Source of the DNA: Streptomyces cucumeris
GTDB lineage: Bacteria; Actinomycetota; Actinomycetes; Streptomycetales; Streptomycetaceae
DNA: 64,000 nt
Assembly: GCF_024295805.1 (NCBI RefSeq)
Contig: NZ_JANCLX010000019.1
Coordinates: 1 to 64,000 of the forward strand
Reading direction: 5' to 3'
Each line of letters opens with the position of its first letter. Position 1 is the first letter of the stretch. A model generated the notes under the pieces. That model did not search any database, had not been told where the DNA came from, and was given only the letters and a program-made list of their open reading frames with translations. The translations under genes were made by a program, and so were the position numbers. Positions 33,708 through 41,815 of this stretch are shown piece after piece.

Positions 33708-33728
33708 GCGGGGCCCAAGCAGCCCCGC
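33708..33728. terminator. Probable terminator of the azole-peptide operon
   Basis: GCGGGGC (33708-33714), 7-nt loop, GCCCCGC (33722-33728). It lies 100 bases after the stop of the last gene of the RiPP operon (33829). Stem is short but all G-C. Confidence 0.45.
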
Positions 33729-33828
33729 TGCTGCACATCGTCACCACCGGCTGAGAAGGCCGCCCCGACGCCGCGCCGTCAGCCGACCCGAACGGCGGTC
33801 CGGCCGTGCGTCTCCTCCCGCGAGGAGC

Positions 33829-34623
33829 TCAGGGCGCGATGTCCTCGCCGTGGCGCAGCCGCAGCACACTGTCGGGCAGCATCCGGCTCGCGGTGGGCGC
33901 CGTGGTCGTCAGCCGTGCGGAGGGGAGCAGTTCCAGCTGCTCACACTGCCACCCCGCGGCGTCGAAGACGGACAGGTCGATGAGGCCGTGCATCTCCAGC
34001 GGTGTCCCGGCGGCCCGCGAGGCCTGGGTGAGACTGCGGGCGGAGGAAGTGGAGAGGACATCGCAGATCCAGCTCGCGCCCGTGCCCAGGCGCGCCAGGG
34101 AAGTGGCGAGTTCCCGCACGGCGTCCCCCGGGAGGTAGGTCAGCAGTCCCTCCGCGAGGATCACACAGCGCCGCCCGGTGGTGCGGGGCAGCAGCAGACC
34201 GGCGAGCCGGTCGGTGTCGCGCAGGTCGGCGCGCAGCCGCGTGACGGGGACCTCCGCGTCGGCCGACGGCAGGAGCCGGTCCTTGAGGTCGAGTACCGGA
34301 GCGGAGTCCACCTCGATCACCCGGCAGTGGCTCGGCCAGTCCATGCGGTAGGGCCGTGCGTCGAAGCCCGCACCCAGGTTGACGCAGACGTCCACGTCCT
34401 CGCGTGTGAACACCTCGGCCAGCATGCGGTCGATGAGCATCGTGCGCGCCACCACGACCGACGTCCCGGCGGTGTGCCGGGTGACTCCGCGGATGGTCGC
34501 GGGGCAGAGGTCGGCGAACCGGGCCGCGAACGGATCGTCGAGCGCGCTGTCCGGATCGGCCGTCGCCCGGGCCCGGCCGGTGGCGGTCAGGAAGGCGGTG
34601 GCGGGTACGTGGCCTGCGGACAC
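33829..34623 (-). CDS. LCM-family (Ppm1/Tcmp-type) SAM methyltransferase
   Basis: 264 residues from GTG 34623 with GGGAG upstream, three bases after the permease stop. The leucine carboxyl methyltransferase family pattern is clear: TAFLTATGRARAT at the start, VNLGAGFDARPYRM (SAM site, about 88-101), RVIEVDSAPVLDLK, and VILAEGLLTYLPGD. These enzymes methylate carboxyl or hydroxyl groups, as in microcystin- and polyketide-type O-methylation. As last gene of the streptolysin-like operon it probably methylates the peptide product (C-terminal carboxylate or a side-chain hydroxyl) or acts in self-protection. Confidence 0.85.
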   Translation of the reverse strand: MSAGHVPATAFLTATGRARATADPDSALDDPFAARFADLCPATIRGVTRHTAGTSVVVARTMLIDRMLAEVFTREDVDVCVNLGAGFDARPYRMDWPSHCRVIEVDSAPVLDLKDRLLPSADAEVPVTRLRADLRDTDRLAGLLLPRTTGRRCVILAEGLLTYLPGDAVRELATSLARLGTGASWICDVLSTSSARSLTQASRAAGTPLEMHGLIDLSVFDAAGWQCEQLELLPSARLTTTAPTASRMLPDSVLRLRHGEDIAP

Positions 34624-34626
34624 GGG

Positions 34627-35376
34627 CTACTCCCAGCGGAAGAGCCGTACGGCGGCCGCGGCGGTGAGCGCCAGCAGACCCGCCAGGACGCCGACGTCGA
34701 GAGCGACGTTCGTCGAGCTGTCCAGCCAGGCGTGCTGAAGGAGCTTCACGGCGTAGGTGGCCGGTACGGCATCGCTGATCGCCTTCATCGTGGAGGGGAA
34801 GATCTGGAGCGGAATGGTCGCCCCGGAGAGGAAGATCATCGGGAAGTAGAGCAGATTCGCCACGGCCGTCGCCGCGCGTTCCGAGGGGGCGACCGCCGCG
34901 ACGACCCCGCCTATCGCGTACATCACCAGCGTCACCAGAATCAGTGAACCGACGGTCGCCACTGCCGCGCCCGCCGAGTCCGGCATGTGCAGATCGAAGA
35001 AGAGCCAGCCGGTCGCGACCAGCAGTACGGCGCCCAGCAGGCTGAGCGCGATGTTCACCAGCCCTTGGGCGATCAGCAGGGCCGAGGGGCCCAGGGGGGT
35101 CGCGCGGAAGCGCTTGAGCACCTTGCGGTCCCGGTACTCGGCCAGCCCGAGCGGAAAGCTCATCAGCCCGGTGACCGCGATCACCAGGACCAGGTAGGCG
35201 GGCACCGACATGTCCACCGTGCCCCGTCCGTCGAGACGGCTGGAGGGGTCGTTGCCGTAGATACCGCCGAACATGCACAGCATCAGCACCGGAAAGGCGA
35301 GTGCGAAGAAGACCGGCGCGAAATTCCGCATCATGCGCCGTGATTCGAACCTGACGACCTGCCAGAGCAGTTGCAT
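34627..35376 (-). CDS. ABC-2 type export permease (SagH/I role)
   Basis: 249 residues with six hydrophobic helices and an ABC-2 pattern (FAPVFFALAFPVLMLCMFGG, the central FRATPLGPSALLIAQGL, and the C-terminal FLSGATIPLQIFPSTMKAI). It pairs with the ATPase just upstream to export the mature peptide, as SagGHI does for streptolysin S. Only one permease gene is present here, so it probably works as a homodimer. Located between the ATPase and methyltransferase genes in a compact operon. Confidence 0.9.
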   Translation of the reverse strand: MQLLWQVVRFESRRMMRNFAPVFFALAFPVLMLCMFGGIYGNDPSSRLDGRGTVDMSVPAYLVLVIAVTGLMSFPLGLAEYRDRKVLKRFRATPLGPSALLIAQGLVNIALSLLGAVLLVATGWLFFDLHMPDSAGAAVATVGSLILVTLVMYAIGGVVAAVAPSERAATAVANLLYFPMIFLSGATIPLQIFPSTMKAISDAVPATYAVKLLQHAWLDSSTNVALDVGVLAGLLALTAAAAVRLFRWE

Positions 35377-35379
35377 GTG

Positions 35380-36435
35380 TCAGTCGCCGCCCTTCTCGCT
35401 GGAGTCCTTCGTGCCGGAGTCCTTCTCGGTTCCGGCAAGGTCGTTGCCGGCGGTGTCGGTGCCGGTGCCGATGCCGATGCCGACCAGCCTGAGGTAGGCG
35501 TCTTCGAAAGTCGGCGCGCGGTGGCTCACCGCGGAGGGCGGCAGGTCGGCCGCCACCAGCCGCTGGAGGACACGGTCGTAGTCCGTGGGGAAGCTCGCCG
35601 CGTACGCGACGCGCCGGTCCGTCCCGGAGGTCAGCCGGGTCAGCCCGAGTTCCTCGAACTGTCGCTCGATGCCGGGAGCCGCGTCGACATCGACCGAGAC
35701 GGTGGCCGGTCCGCCGTGCGCCGAGGCCAGCCGTGCCGGGCTGTCCAGCGCGACCAGTTCGCCGCCGCGCAGCACCCCGACCCGGCCGCACAACGCCTCC
35801 ACCTCCTCCATCGAATGCGAGGTGAGCAGCACCGCGACACCGCGCGCGGCCAGATCGAGCACGGCGCGCCAGGTTCCGCGGCGCTGTTCGGGGTCGAGGC
35901 CGGTGGTCAGCTCGTCGAGGATCACCAGCCGCACATCGCCGACCTGCGCCAGCGCCAGCGCGAGGCGTTGACGCATACCCCCGGAGAGTTCGGCGATGAG
36001 GCTGCGCCGTCGATCGGTGAGGCCGAACGTGTCCAGCAGCCGTGCCGCGGCTCCCGGGGCGGAGTAGAGCGCTTCATAGAGGTCGCACAGTTCACCGACG
36101 CGGGCGCGGCTGGGGAACTGCGACTCCTGCAACTGCATGCCGATGAGGTGGCTGGCGGTCTGCCGGTCGCGGTGCGGATCCAGGCCGCAGACGGAGATCG
36201 AGCCGTCGCGGACGGGCCCGCGCAGGCCGCCGACCGACTCGGCGATCGAGGTCTTGCCCGCGCCGTTCGGTCCGACAAGACCGAGGATCTCCCCGGGGCC
36301 CACCTGGAAGGACACATCGCGAACGGCGACGAGGGAACCGTAGGCGACGCTCAGGTGTTCGACCCGCACCACCGGGCCGTCCTCCGCGGCCGCCGCCGGC
36401 CGGGGCGCGGACGTATCGGAGTTCTTCGGTATCAC
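35380..36435 (-). CDS. ABC transporter ATPase (SagG role)
   Basis: 351 residues from GTG 36435, chosen because AGGAGG lies 8 bases upstream. Walker A GPNGAGKTS (about 55-63), signature LSGGMRQRLALALA (about 151-164), Walker B VRLVILDELTTGLD (about 168-181). The C-terminus carries a low-complexity Gly/Thr/Asp tail. It overlaps the preceding protease gene by four bases. With the permease it forms the likely exporter of the azole peptide, and may also give immunity. Confidence 0.92.
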   Translation of the reverse strand: MIPKNSDTSAPRPAAAAEDGPVVRVEHLSVAYGSLVAVRDVSFQVGPGEILGLVGPNGAGKTSIAESVGGLRGPVRDGSISVCGLDPHRDRQTASHLIGMQLQESQFPSRARVGELCDLYEALYSAPGAAARLLDTFGLTDRRRSLIAELSGGMRQRLALALAQVGDVRLVILDELTTGLDPEQRRGTWRAVLDLAARGVAVLLTSHSMEEVEALCGRVGVLRGGELVALDSPARLASAHGGPATVSVDVDAAPGIERQFEELGLTRLTSGTDRRVAYAASFPTDYDRVLQRLVAADLPPSAVSHRAPTFEDAYLRLVGIGIGTGTDTAGNDLAGTEKDSGTKDSSEKGGD

Positions 36436-37193
36436 AGGCTCAGCCTCCTGGGTGCTGACGAGGCGCGCGCACGGGAGGTGGCGCTCAGGTTGGTGTAGAA
36501 GCCGGCGAAGGACATGTGCAGGACCAGTGCGGGCAGGACGCTCCCGGTGGCGGCGGTCAGCAGGCTGCCGGTCGTGCCGAGGACGAGGCTGGACATACCC
36601 AGCACATAGGCCTGGACCCAGGTGGAGACCAGGACGACCTGGCCGACCGCGAACAGCACGGTGCTGAAGGTCGCAGCGAAGAGGAAGCCGCCACCGGTCG
36701 CGCCGATCCCCAGCAGGACAGCGCCCCGGAACACCAGCTCCTCGACCAGCGCGGCCACGGCGGGGACCACCCAGTGCAGGTGCCGGGGCAGGGCCAGGAT
36801 CGAGGAGATCCACTGCACCCGGGTGATCTCCCCCGGCACGTCCACCCGTGGGTTCGCCCGGTACAGCAGCGAGACGCACAGGATGTTCAGACTCGATGTC
36901 CCGCACACCGCGAGCAGCAGGGCGAGCAGCGCGTCGGCCGAGGGCCGGCCGACGAGCCGCTGGACCGGGAGTCCGGCGAAGGTCATGAGCAGCGCCAGTG
37001 CCACGACACCCAGCAGCAGGTAGAGCACGGTTCCGAAGAGCGCGAAGGCCGCGTCCGGACGCAGCCCCGTCCGGTCCGCGAGCCACAGCCCCACCCGCCG
37101 ACGGCGCGCCGGATCCCCGAACGGCAGCCGGTAGAGCGCCAGCCAGCCACCGATCGTCGCGACGCACACGCATGCGTAGGGGACCGCGTTCAC
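36432..37193 (-). CDS. CPBP intramembrane metalloprotease (second copy)
   Basis: 253 residues, GTG 37193 overlapping the previous stop. Seven or eight hydrophobic segments. CPBP motif 1 is EELVFRG (about residue 156-162), followed by an FxxxH-like region (the second motif reads poorly here, with no clear H in the usual place), so activity is less certain than for its neighbour. CPBP (Abi/CAAX) proteases in RiPP clusters process leader peptides or give immunity (SagE). A pair of adjacent copies is unusual and may divide those jobs. Confidence 0.82.
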   Translation of the reverse strand: MNAVPYACVCVATIGGWLALYRLPFGDPARRRRVGLWLADRTGLRPDAAFALFGTVLYLLLGVVALALLMTFAGLPVQRLVGRPSADALLALLLAVCGTSSLNILCVSLLYRANPRVDVPGEITRVQWISSILALPRHLHWVVPAVAALVEELVFRGAVLLGIGATGGGFLFAATFSTVLFAVGQVVLVSTWVQAYVLGMSSLVLGTTGSLLTAATGSVLPALVLHMSFAGFYTNLSATSRARASSAPRRLSL

Positions 37194-37867
37194 CGGTCCA
37201 CCGCCTGACGCGCCGCCAGGGCGTGGACCGTCAGGTTCTGCCCGAGGTGGCTGAGCACCGGTACGAGCAGACTGCCCGAAGCCACCAGCAGGACCCCGAA
37301 CACCGCACCGGACAGTGCCTTCTGGACCATGATGAGGCCGCCGAAGAAGAGGTGTCCGAGCGCGTAGCCGACCGCCGCGCAGCAGATCGCCGCCCAGGCG
37401 GGCAGGCCCAGCCATTCTTCGAGAGCGCCGATCCACAGCCCCCGGTAGAGCAGTTCCTCGGCCACCGCGGTGAGCAGGATCGACGCCAGATAGCCGGGTC
37501 CCGCGGGAGCGCCTCCCCGGACGGAGAGGCGCAGGCTCCGCTCCCCGCGCAACAGCTTCGGCACGGCCCCGAGCGCGAACTCGGCCCCGACCAGGACGAC
37601 CCCGGCCCCGAGCGCGATCAGGAGCCAGAGCGGACCGGTACGCCATGCGCCGAGGCGATCGGGTATGAGGTGCCCGGACGCCACGACGGCGACCGCCAGC
37701 CCGGTGACGACCAGGTACGCCAGGGGAACGCCGACCGTCGCGGTCCGCTCGCGGTTCCGGGCATGGTCCGGGCCGGTGCGGAACGATCCCGTGATGCGGA
37801 CCAGTTCGGCGGGCGCCACCGTCGCCACCAGCACCAGTCCCTCAAGGGAGCGGGTGGGGGACCACAT
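37190..37867 (-). CDS. CPBP intramembrane metalloprotease (SagE role)
   Basis: 225 residues. Hydrophobic throughout, with intact motifs: AVAEELLYRG (EExxxR, about 133-142) and GYALGHLFFGG (H in the second motif), then the NLTVHALA-type third motif. This matches CAAX-like membrane proteases such as SagE, believed to trim streptolysin S leader or confer immunity. It overlaps the YcaO gene by 26 bases at the 5' end, and the next protease gene by four. Confidence 0.88.
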   Translation of the reverse strand: MWSPTRSLEGLVLVATVAPAELVRITGSFRTGPDHARNRERTATVGVPLAYLVVTGLAVAVVASGHLIPDRLGAWRTGPLWLLIALGAGVVLVGAEFALGAVPKLLRGERSLRLSVRGGAPAGPGYLASILLTAVAEELLYRGLWIGALEEWLGLPAWAAICCAAVGYALGHLFFGGLIMVQKALSGAVFGVLLVASGSLLVPVLSHLGQNLTVHALAARQAVDR

Positions 37868-39206
37868 GCGTCACACCCCCGTAGCTGCGCATCCGGGGAT
37901 GGCCGCTCGCGGGGAAGCCGGGAAGGCACATGCTGAGCAGCTCCGGGATGAGCACCCGGACCACCTTCCACGGGGTGTCCGCCAGCGCCGGCGGGGTGAT
38001 GTCCAGGTAGCCCGCCCATTCGCTGATCGCGGAGAGCTCGGTCAGCAGTGTGCGGATGGCGGACTCGTCGTCGGGGGCGTAGGGGTTCACCGAGCCGAGG
38101 TCCATGTGTCCGGCCGTACGGCTCTCGACGGCGGCGAGTTTGCGCTCGGCGTCGTGCGGGGCGGCGAAGTACAGCACGTTGGAGTCGAGGTCCGTGAACG
38201 CGGAGCTCTTCTGTGCGAAGTGCACATGGGGGAGGTCGAAGACGGTGCTGAACATACCGATGGCGAGGATGGCCGTCGCCTCGGCCGCGCCGCGCAGCAG
38301 TGCCTGGCGCGGATCCGGATCGGCCTGCAGCCCGAACGCGATGTACGGCAGCTCCCGGTCGCGCCGTACCAGGGTGACGCCCACATTGGGCAGCGACAGC
38401 TCGGGCCTGGTCAGGTACGTGGCCCGGACCTCGTACGGCCCGTCCGGCTCCAGTCCGGCGGCCGCGAGCAGCTCGCGCCCGTCCGCGTCGGGCTCGATGA
38501 CGGGGGCCTTCGCGTCCGTGTACCAGTTGAGGATGAACGCGTCGATCTGCACGGCCTCGATCAGCGCGCTGAGCAGCGCCTTGTCCAGTGAGACATGCGC
38601 GGCCGTGCCGGTGGAGAAGGACGGGGTGAACAGCTTGTCCCCGTACTCGGCGTTGCTGCGGAAGCCCAGGAAGACCAGCTGCGCGGGCAGATAGACCTCC
38701 TCGCCCGGCCGGGTGAGCGACGGGCAGGCGATCCACGCGATGACATCATCCTCCTTCGGTAGCTCGGGCGAGTAGCGGTGCATCATGCCCGCGATGCGCT
38801 CCTGTTGCGCCGGTTCGAAGATGCCGAGCAGTTCCAAGGGCATACAGCGGTGGCGCGAGGAGAGCGAACGGTAGGAGGCGTACTCGATGCGGTGCTGGAA
38901 GAGCGGCATCGCCATCATTGCGGCGTACCGCTCGACCGACTCGCCGGTCAGCCGGGTCACCGCCTCCTCGTTGGTCGACCCGTAGCCGGCGAGGTGGTAC
39001 TGCATCTGCATATGGGGGTCCTGCAGCGCCAGCCGGTGGTACTGGGGCATCGCCGCGGTCGCCGACCGCAGGTTGGGCTCGCCCGCGACCGCGGCGGGGG
39101 AGACCAGCATGCCGGGAAGGATCCCGCCCTGGTTGCCACCGATCCGCGCGTACCGGTCGAGCGCGGTGGTCATCCCCGGGTAGCCGCGGGTCGTGATGGG
39201 GCTCAT
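37842..39206 (-). CDS. YcaO cyclodehydratase (SagD role)
   Basis: 454 residues; ATG overlaps the preceding stop by four bases. The YcaO signature lies at about residues 203-225: FSTGTAAHVSLDKALLSALI then EAVQIDAF, and the protein ends in the PxPxP-type tail GVTHVVPHPLP that YcaO enzymes use near the active site. A long N-terminal region (about 1-190) precedes it. With the E1-like partner it would use ATP to convert Cys, Ser and Thr of the precursor core to azolines. ATP-binding acidic residues are not individually assigned. Confidence 0.9.
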   Translation of the reverse strand: MSPITTRGYPGMTTALDRYARIGGNQGGILPGMLVSPAAVAGEPNLRSATAAMPQYHRLALQDPHMQMQYHLAGYGSTNEEAVTRLTGESVERYAAMMAMPLFQHRIEYASYRSLSSRHRCMPLELLGIFEPAQQERIAGMMHRYSPELPKEDDVIAWIACPSLTRPGEEVYLPAQLVFLGFRSNAEYGDKLFTPSFSTGTAAHVSLDKALLSALIEAVQIDAFILNWYTDAKAPVIEPDADGRELLAAAGLEPDGPYEVRATYLTRPELSLPNVGVTLVRRDRELPYIAFGLQADPDPRQALLRGAAEATAILAIGMFSTVFDLPHVHFAQKSSAFTDLDSNVLYFAAPHDAERKLAAVESRTAGHMDLGSVNPYAPDDESAIRTLLTELSAISEWAGYLDITPPALADTPWKVVRVLIPELLSMCLPGFPASGHPRMRSYGGVTHVVPHPLP

Positions 39207-40291
39207 CGCGTTCCCCCGAGCGCGTTGCGGACATGGCGGTCGATGACGACCCGGCTACTGAAGTTGATCTCTTCGACGATGTCCCGCGAGACATGTCCGC
39301 AGGCCGGGCAGGTGCCGATGCGCAGGACGTCCTGAGCCTGCATCTCGTACGTCGGCAGGTAGATGCTCAGCGCACGGCCGAGGAAGCGGGAGGTGCCCAG
39401 CGAGCGCAACAGGACGGCCTCGTTGACAAGGAACGCGCACAGCAGCCACTCGACTCCGCTCGGCCCGCTGTTCGCCTTGGGCACGTTGGCCCCGACGAAC
39501 GCGTGGTAGCCGATGTGGTCTTCCAGACGGGCGAGTGAGCGCTGCTCGAAGCACTCCAGACAGCCGGTGCGCGGGCTCTCGGCCCCGACCACCGTGGCGA
39601 ACGGGCCGTCGATCAGCCCCACCAGTACCGGCTTCTCAAGATGACAGGCGAGGCGGTTGAGATTGCGCAGTGTCAGGATCGAGGCCTGGCTGATGGAGAC
39701 GATCAGCGAGTCGCAGTGCTCGACGTACCCGCTCAGCCGTTTGAGCGTGTCCGCCGCCGCCAGGCCCCCCATCCCGGAGGTGAGATCGGCATCGCCCAGC
39801 TCGGCCAGGAACTCGGCGGGCAGCAGCTCCACCGGATTGCCGAGGGATTCGGCCTGACGGGACACATAGGCGGTGGCACTGGGGGAGTCGGCCACGAAGG
39901 CCACCGTGGCCCTGGACGACTCGGCGGCACCGAAGAGATCCAGGTTCCCGAGCAGCGCCCGCGCCATCTCGGCGCCGTGTTCGGAGGGGCGGTCGTAGGC
40001 GAGGAAGCCGGCCTGCCGCAGCTCGGTCACCGCCAGCTTCAGGTTCGCGCGCTCGACGGGGGAGAGCCCTGTGACGCCGTCGAAGGTCCCGTCGGCCGTT
40101 TCGCCCGCGGCCAGCGTGTCGAAGAGCGCGGTCATGGCGGCACGGACCCCCGGGGATTCCGCGCGCAGATCGACGGTCACCTCGGAGAAGTTCCATATCC
40201 CCCAGCGGAGTCGGATGACGCCCGGCTCGACGGCCAGAAGCCGCACGGAAGTTGCCAGGACGATTCCCGGCTCGGAAGCTGCAACGGTCAT
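39203..40291 (-). CDS. E1-like leader-binding cyclodehydratase partner (SagC role)
   Basis: 362 residues. The zinc ligands pair CLEC (about 242-245) and CPACG (about 325-329) are visible, and the N-terminal 90 residues have the winged-helix pattern that binds precursor leaders (RLRWGIWNFSEVTVDLRAES). The E1-like middle (VILPAEFLAELGD..., LIVSISQASILTL) is ATPase-like. It delivers the leader peptide to the YcaO enzyme. Lies between the SagB-type dehydrogenase (9-base gap) and YcaO (4-base overlap), the classic B-C-D order. Confidence 0.85.
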   Translation of the reverse strand: MTVAASEPGIVLATSVRLLAVEPGVIRLRWGIWNFSEVTVDLRAESPGVRAAMTALFDTLAAGETADGTFDGVTGLSPVERANLKLAVTELRQAGFLAYDRPSEHGAEMARALLGNLDLFGAAESSRATVAFVADSPSATAYVSRQAESLGNPVELLPAEFLAELGDADLTSGMGGLAAADTLKRLSGYVEHCDSLIVSISQASILTLRNLNRLACHLEKPVLVGLIDGPFATVVGAESPRTGCLECFEQRSLARLEDHIGYHAFVGANVPKANSGPSGVEWLLCAFLVNEAVLLRSLGTSRFLGRALSIYLPTYEMQAQDVLRIGTCPACGHVSRDIVEEINFSSRVVIDRHVRNALGGTR

Positions 40292-40300
40292 TGCGGGTTC

Positions 40301-41251
40301 TCAGACCTCTCCGTGTCCCATGAGCGTGAAATGGACGACATGGCGTGACGTACCGTCGAACCCCAGCGTCTTCTCGAGGCTCTGCTTGTTGTATCCGCCC
40401 TGGTCGCAGGCGATCAGGCCGAGCGCGGTGCGGGCCAGATGGATGTTCTGGGAGATCCCGCCGACTTCGATCAGGGCGAAGACGACCCCGCTGTCGCCGT
40501 ATTTCTGCGAATTGACGTAGAGGTCGTAGACGTACACGAGCGCGAAGGCCACCTTGTCCAGCTCCACGTCCGCCGTCCACAGCTGCGCGGACAGGTCGAC
40601 CGGGGCGGGGGTCCGGTGCACGGGGTACAGGGTGTGGCTCTGCGGCTGGTACTCGTACGCCCCCGGTTCCAGCCCCTTGACGTGCTGTGCGAGGACCACG
40701 AGCCGGACCGGGTAGAGGCCGCCGCCGGACGGCACGGTGCGCAGCGACACCGCGGCATCGGCGTCCTGGGCGGTCGGGACCGGCAGGCTGCCCGTGACGC
40801 CCTGTCCGTGCCAGAGCACGGTGGCCAGCTCGTCGAGCGACGCCGACCGCCCCGAGAACTGCCGGCCACTGCGCCGGCCTTCCACGACCGAGGTGAGTCC
40901 GCCCTTCAGCCGGCGAGGTCCCGGAAGCGCGAGGGCGCGGTCCTCCCGCTCCCGCAGATCGCTGTGCGCGCTGGAGAGCACGGCATCATGGGCGTAGTAG
41001 CGCGAGACACCGAGCTGCATGCCCAGGTCACGGCCGCTCCGGCGGTGGTTGAGCAGGAGCTCCTCACCGACGAACCCCTCCATGGCCGGGCTCCACCGGC
41101 CCCGCACCACTGCCTCCGGCGCTCGCACCACCGTGCTCCCGCTGTAAACGGAGACCGAGGTGTGCTGCTGCCCGAATGCTCCCGTCGTCGCTAAATGGCT
41201 TTGTTGATCCAGGTATTCGGAGACGGCTTCTTGGGAGTCTTTGAGTGACAT
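40301..41251 (-). CDS. SagB-type azoline dehydrogenase
   Basis: 316 residues from ATG 41251 (AAGGG about 8 bases upstream; a GTG at 41266 is possible). FMN nitroreductase fold of the SagB type: RRSGRQFSG (FMN-phosphate Arg, about 124-132), VLWHGQGVTG, PSGGGLYPVRLVVLA, and a GYNKQSLEKTLGFDGT end. It oxidises the azolines formed by the C/D pair to azoles. Located just after the precursor and its hairpin, first of the enzyme genes. Confidence 0.92.
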   Translation of the reverse strand: MSLKDSQEAVSEYLDQQSHLATTGAFGQQHTSVSVYSGSTVVRAPEAVVRGRWSPAMEGFVGEELLLNHRRSGRDLGMQLGVSRYYAHDAVLSSAHSDLREREDRALALPGPRRLKGGLTSVVEGRRSGRQFSGRSASLDELATVLWHGQGVTGSLPVPTAQDADAAVSLRTVPSGGGLYPVRLVVLAQHVKGLEPGAYEYQPQSHTLYPVHRTPAPVDLSAQLWTADVELDKVAFALVYVYDLYVNSQKYGDSGVVFALIEVGGISQNIHLARTALGLIACDQGGYNKQSLEKTLGFDGTSRHVVHFTLMGHGEV

Positions 41252-41317
41252 CCTCGGGCCCTTCACTCAAGGAGTGGTATCGAGATTGATATGCGGTGAC
41301 GTGTGTCCCGCGGATGA

Positions 41318-41350
41318 GTCGGGCGGAACCGCCAGGCTGCCCCGCCCGAC
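41318..41350. terminator. Attenuator hairpin between precursor and enzyme genes
   Basis: 9-bp perfect stem GTCGGGCGG / CCGCCCGAC (41318-41326, 41342-41350) with a 15-nt loop, 8 bases downstream of the precursor stop (minus strand). A terminator is known in this exact place, between sagA and sagB, in Streptococcus pyogenes, where it lets precursor mRNA outnumber the enzyme mRNA. Confidence 0.7.
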
Positions 41351-41357
41351 GGTTTGC

Positions 41358-41483
41358 CTACCAGCTACAGCAGGACGTGCAGGAGCAGTTGCCGCCGCCG
41401 CATGTGGTGCTGGCGCCGGGAGCGACCTGGACGAACGCGCCACCGGTGGCGGTGCTGCCGACCTGGCTGGAGAAACTCAGCAT
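41358..41483 (-). CDS. Streptolysin S-like azole peptide precursor (SagA role)
   Basis: 41 residues, GGAGGTG 7 bases before ATG 41483. Leader MLSFSSQVGSTATGGAFVQV then APG; core ends TCGGGNCSCTSCCSW. The start and the QVAPG end match the SagA pattern (MLKFTSN...QVAPGG in S. pyogenes), including the FxxxB leader motif (F4-S-S-Q-V8). Eight of the last 17 residues are Cys/Ser/Thr, all possible azole positions: five Cys, plus Ser/Thr before or between them. Gly-Gly-Gly-Asn spacing differs from SagA. It heads the operon. Too short for routine gene callers. Confidence 0.9.
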   Translation of the reverse strand: MLSFSSQVGSTATGGAFVQVAPGASTTCGGGNCSCTSCCSW

Positions 41484-41540
41484 GTTGCTTCACCTCCGTT
41501 CGGATGGGGAAGAGTGATGCCCTATTACTGACCGGTTCGG

Positions 41541-41604
41541 AGATTAGCAGTCTGGGTACATGCCGGGAACAGGCGGGAAGGAGGAAATTCCCTAGTCCTG
41601 TTCC
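41541..41604 (-). promoter_or_regulatory. Putative promoter and inverted repeat of the azole peptide operon
   Basis: On the minus strand, TAATCT (41541-41546) 58 bases upstream of the precursor ATG can serve as -10, with TTCCCG (41564-41569) 17 bases further as a weak -35. GGAACAGG (41566-41573) and CCTGTTCC (41597-41604) form a perfect 8-bp inverted repeat across the -35 area. Could be an operator; no cognate regulator gene is inside the cluster. Confidence 0.4.
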
Positions 41605-41815
41605 TGAAGTGTTCGCCTTCGTAATGGAATTGCGAACGGGGCAGACGTCGTCCGTGGCCCTTCCGGGCAGCCTGCATGTCCGGGGCGTCCTTGAACGGGC
41701 CCTTTGCGATACATCCCTCTTCGGGGCGCGAACGAAAACTGGTGAAACTCTGGTCGCGGAGAGCCGCTCGCTCGTGGAGACTGCCCGTGACACGTCCTCG
41801 CCCCAGGAACGCGTG

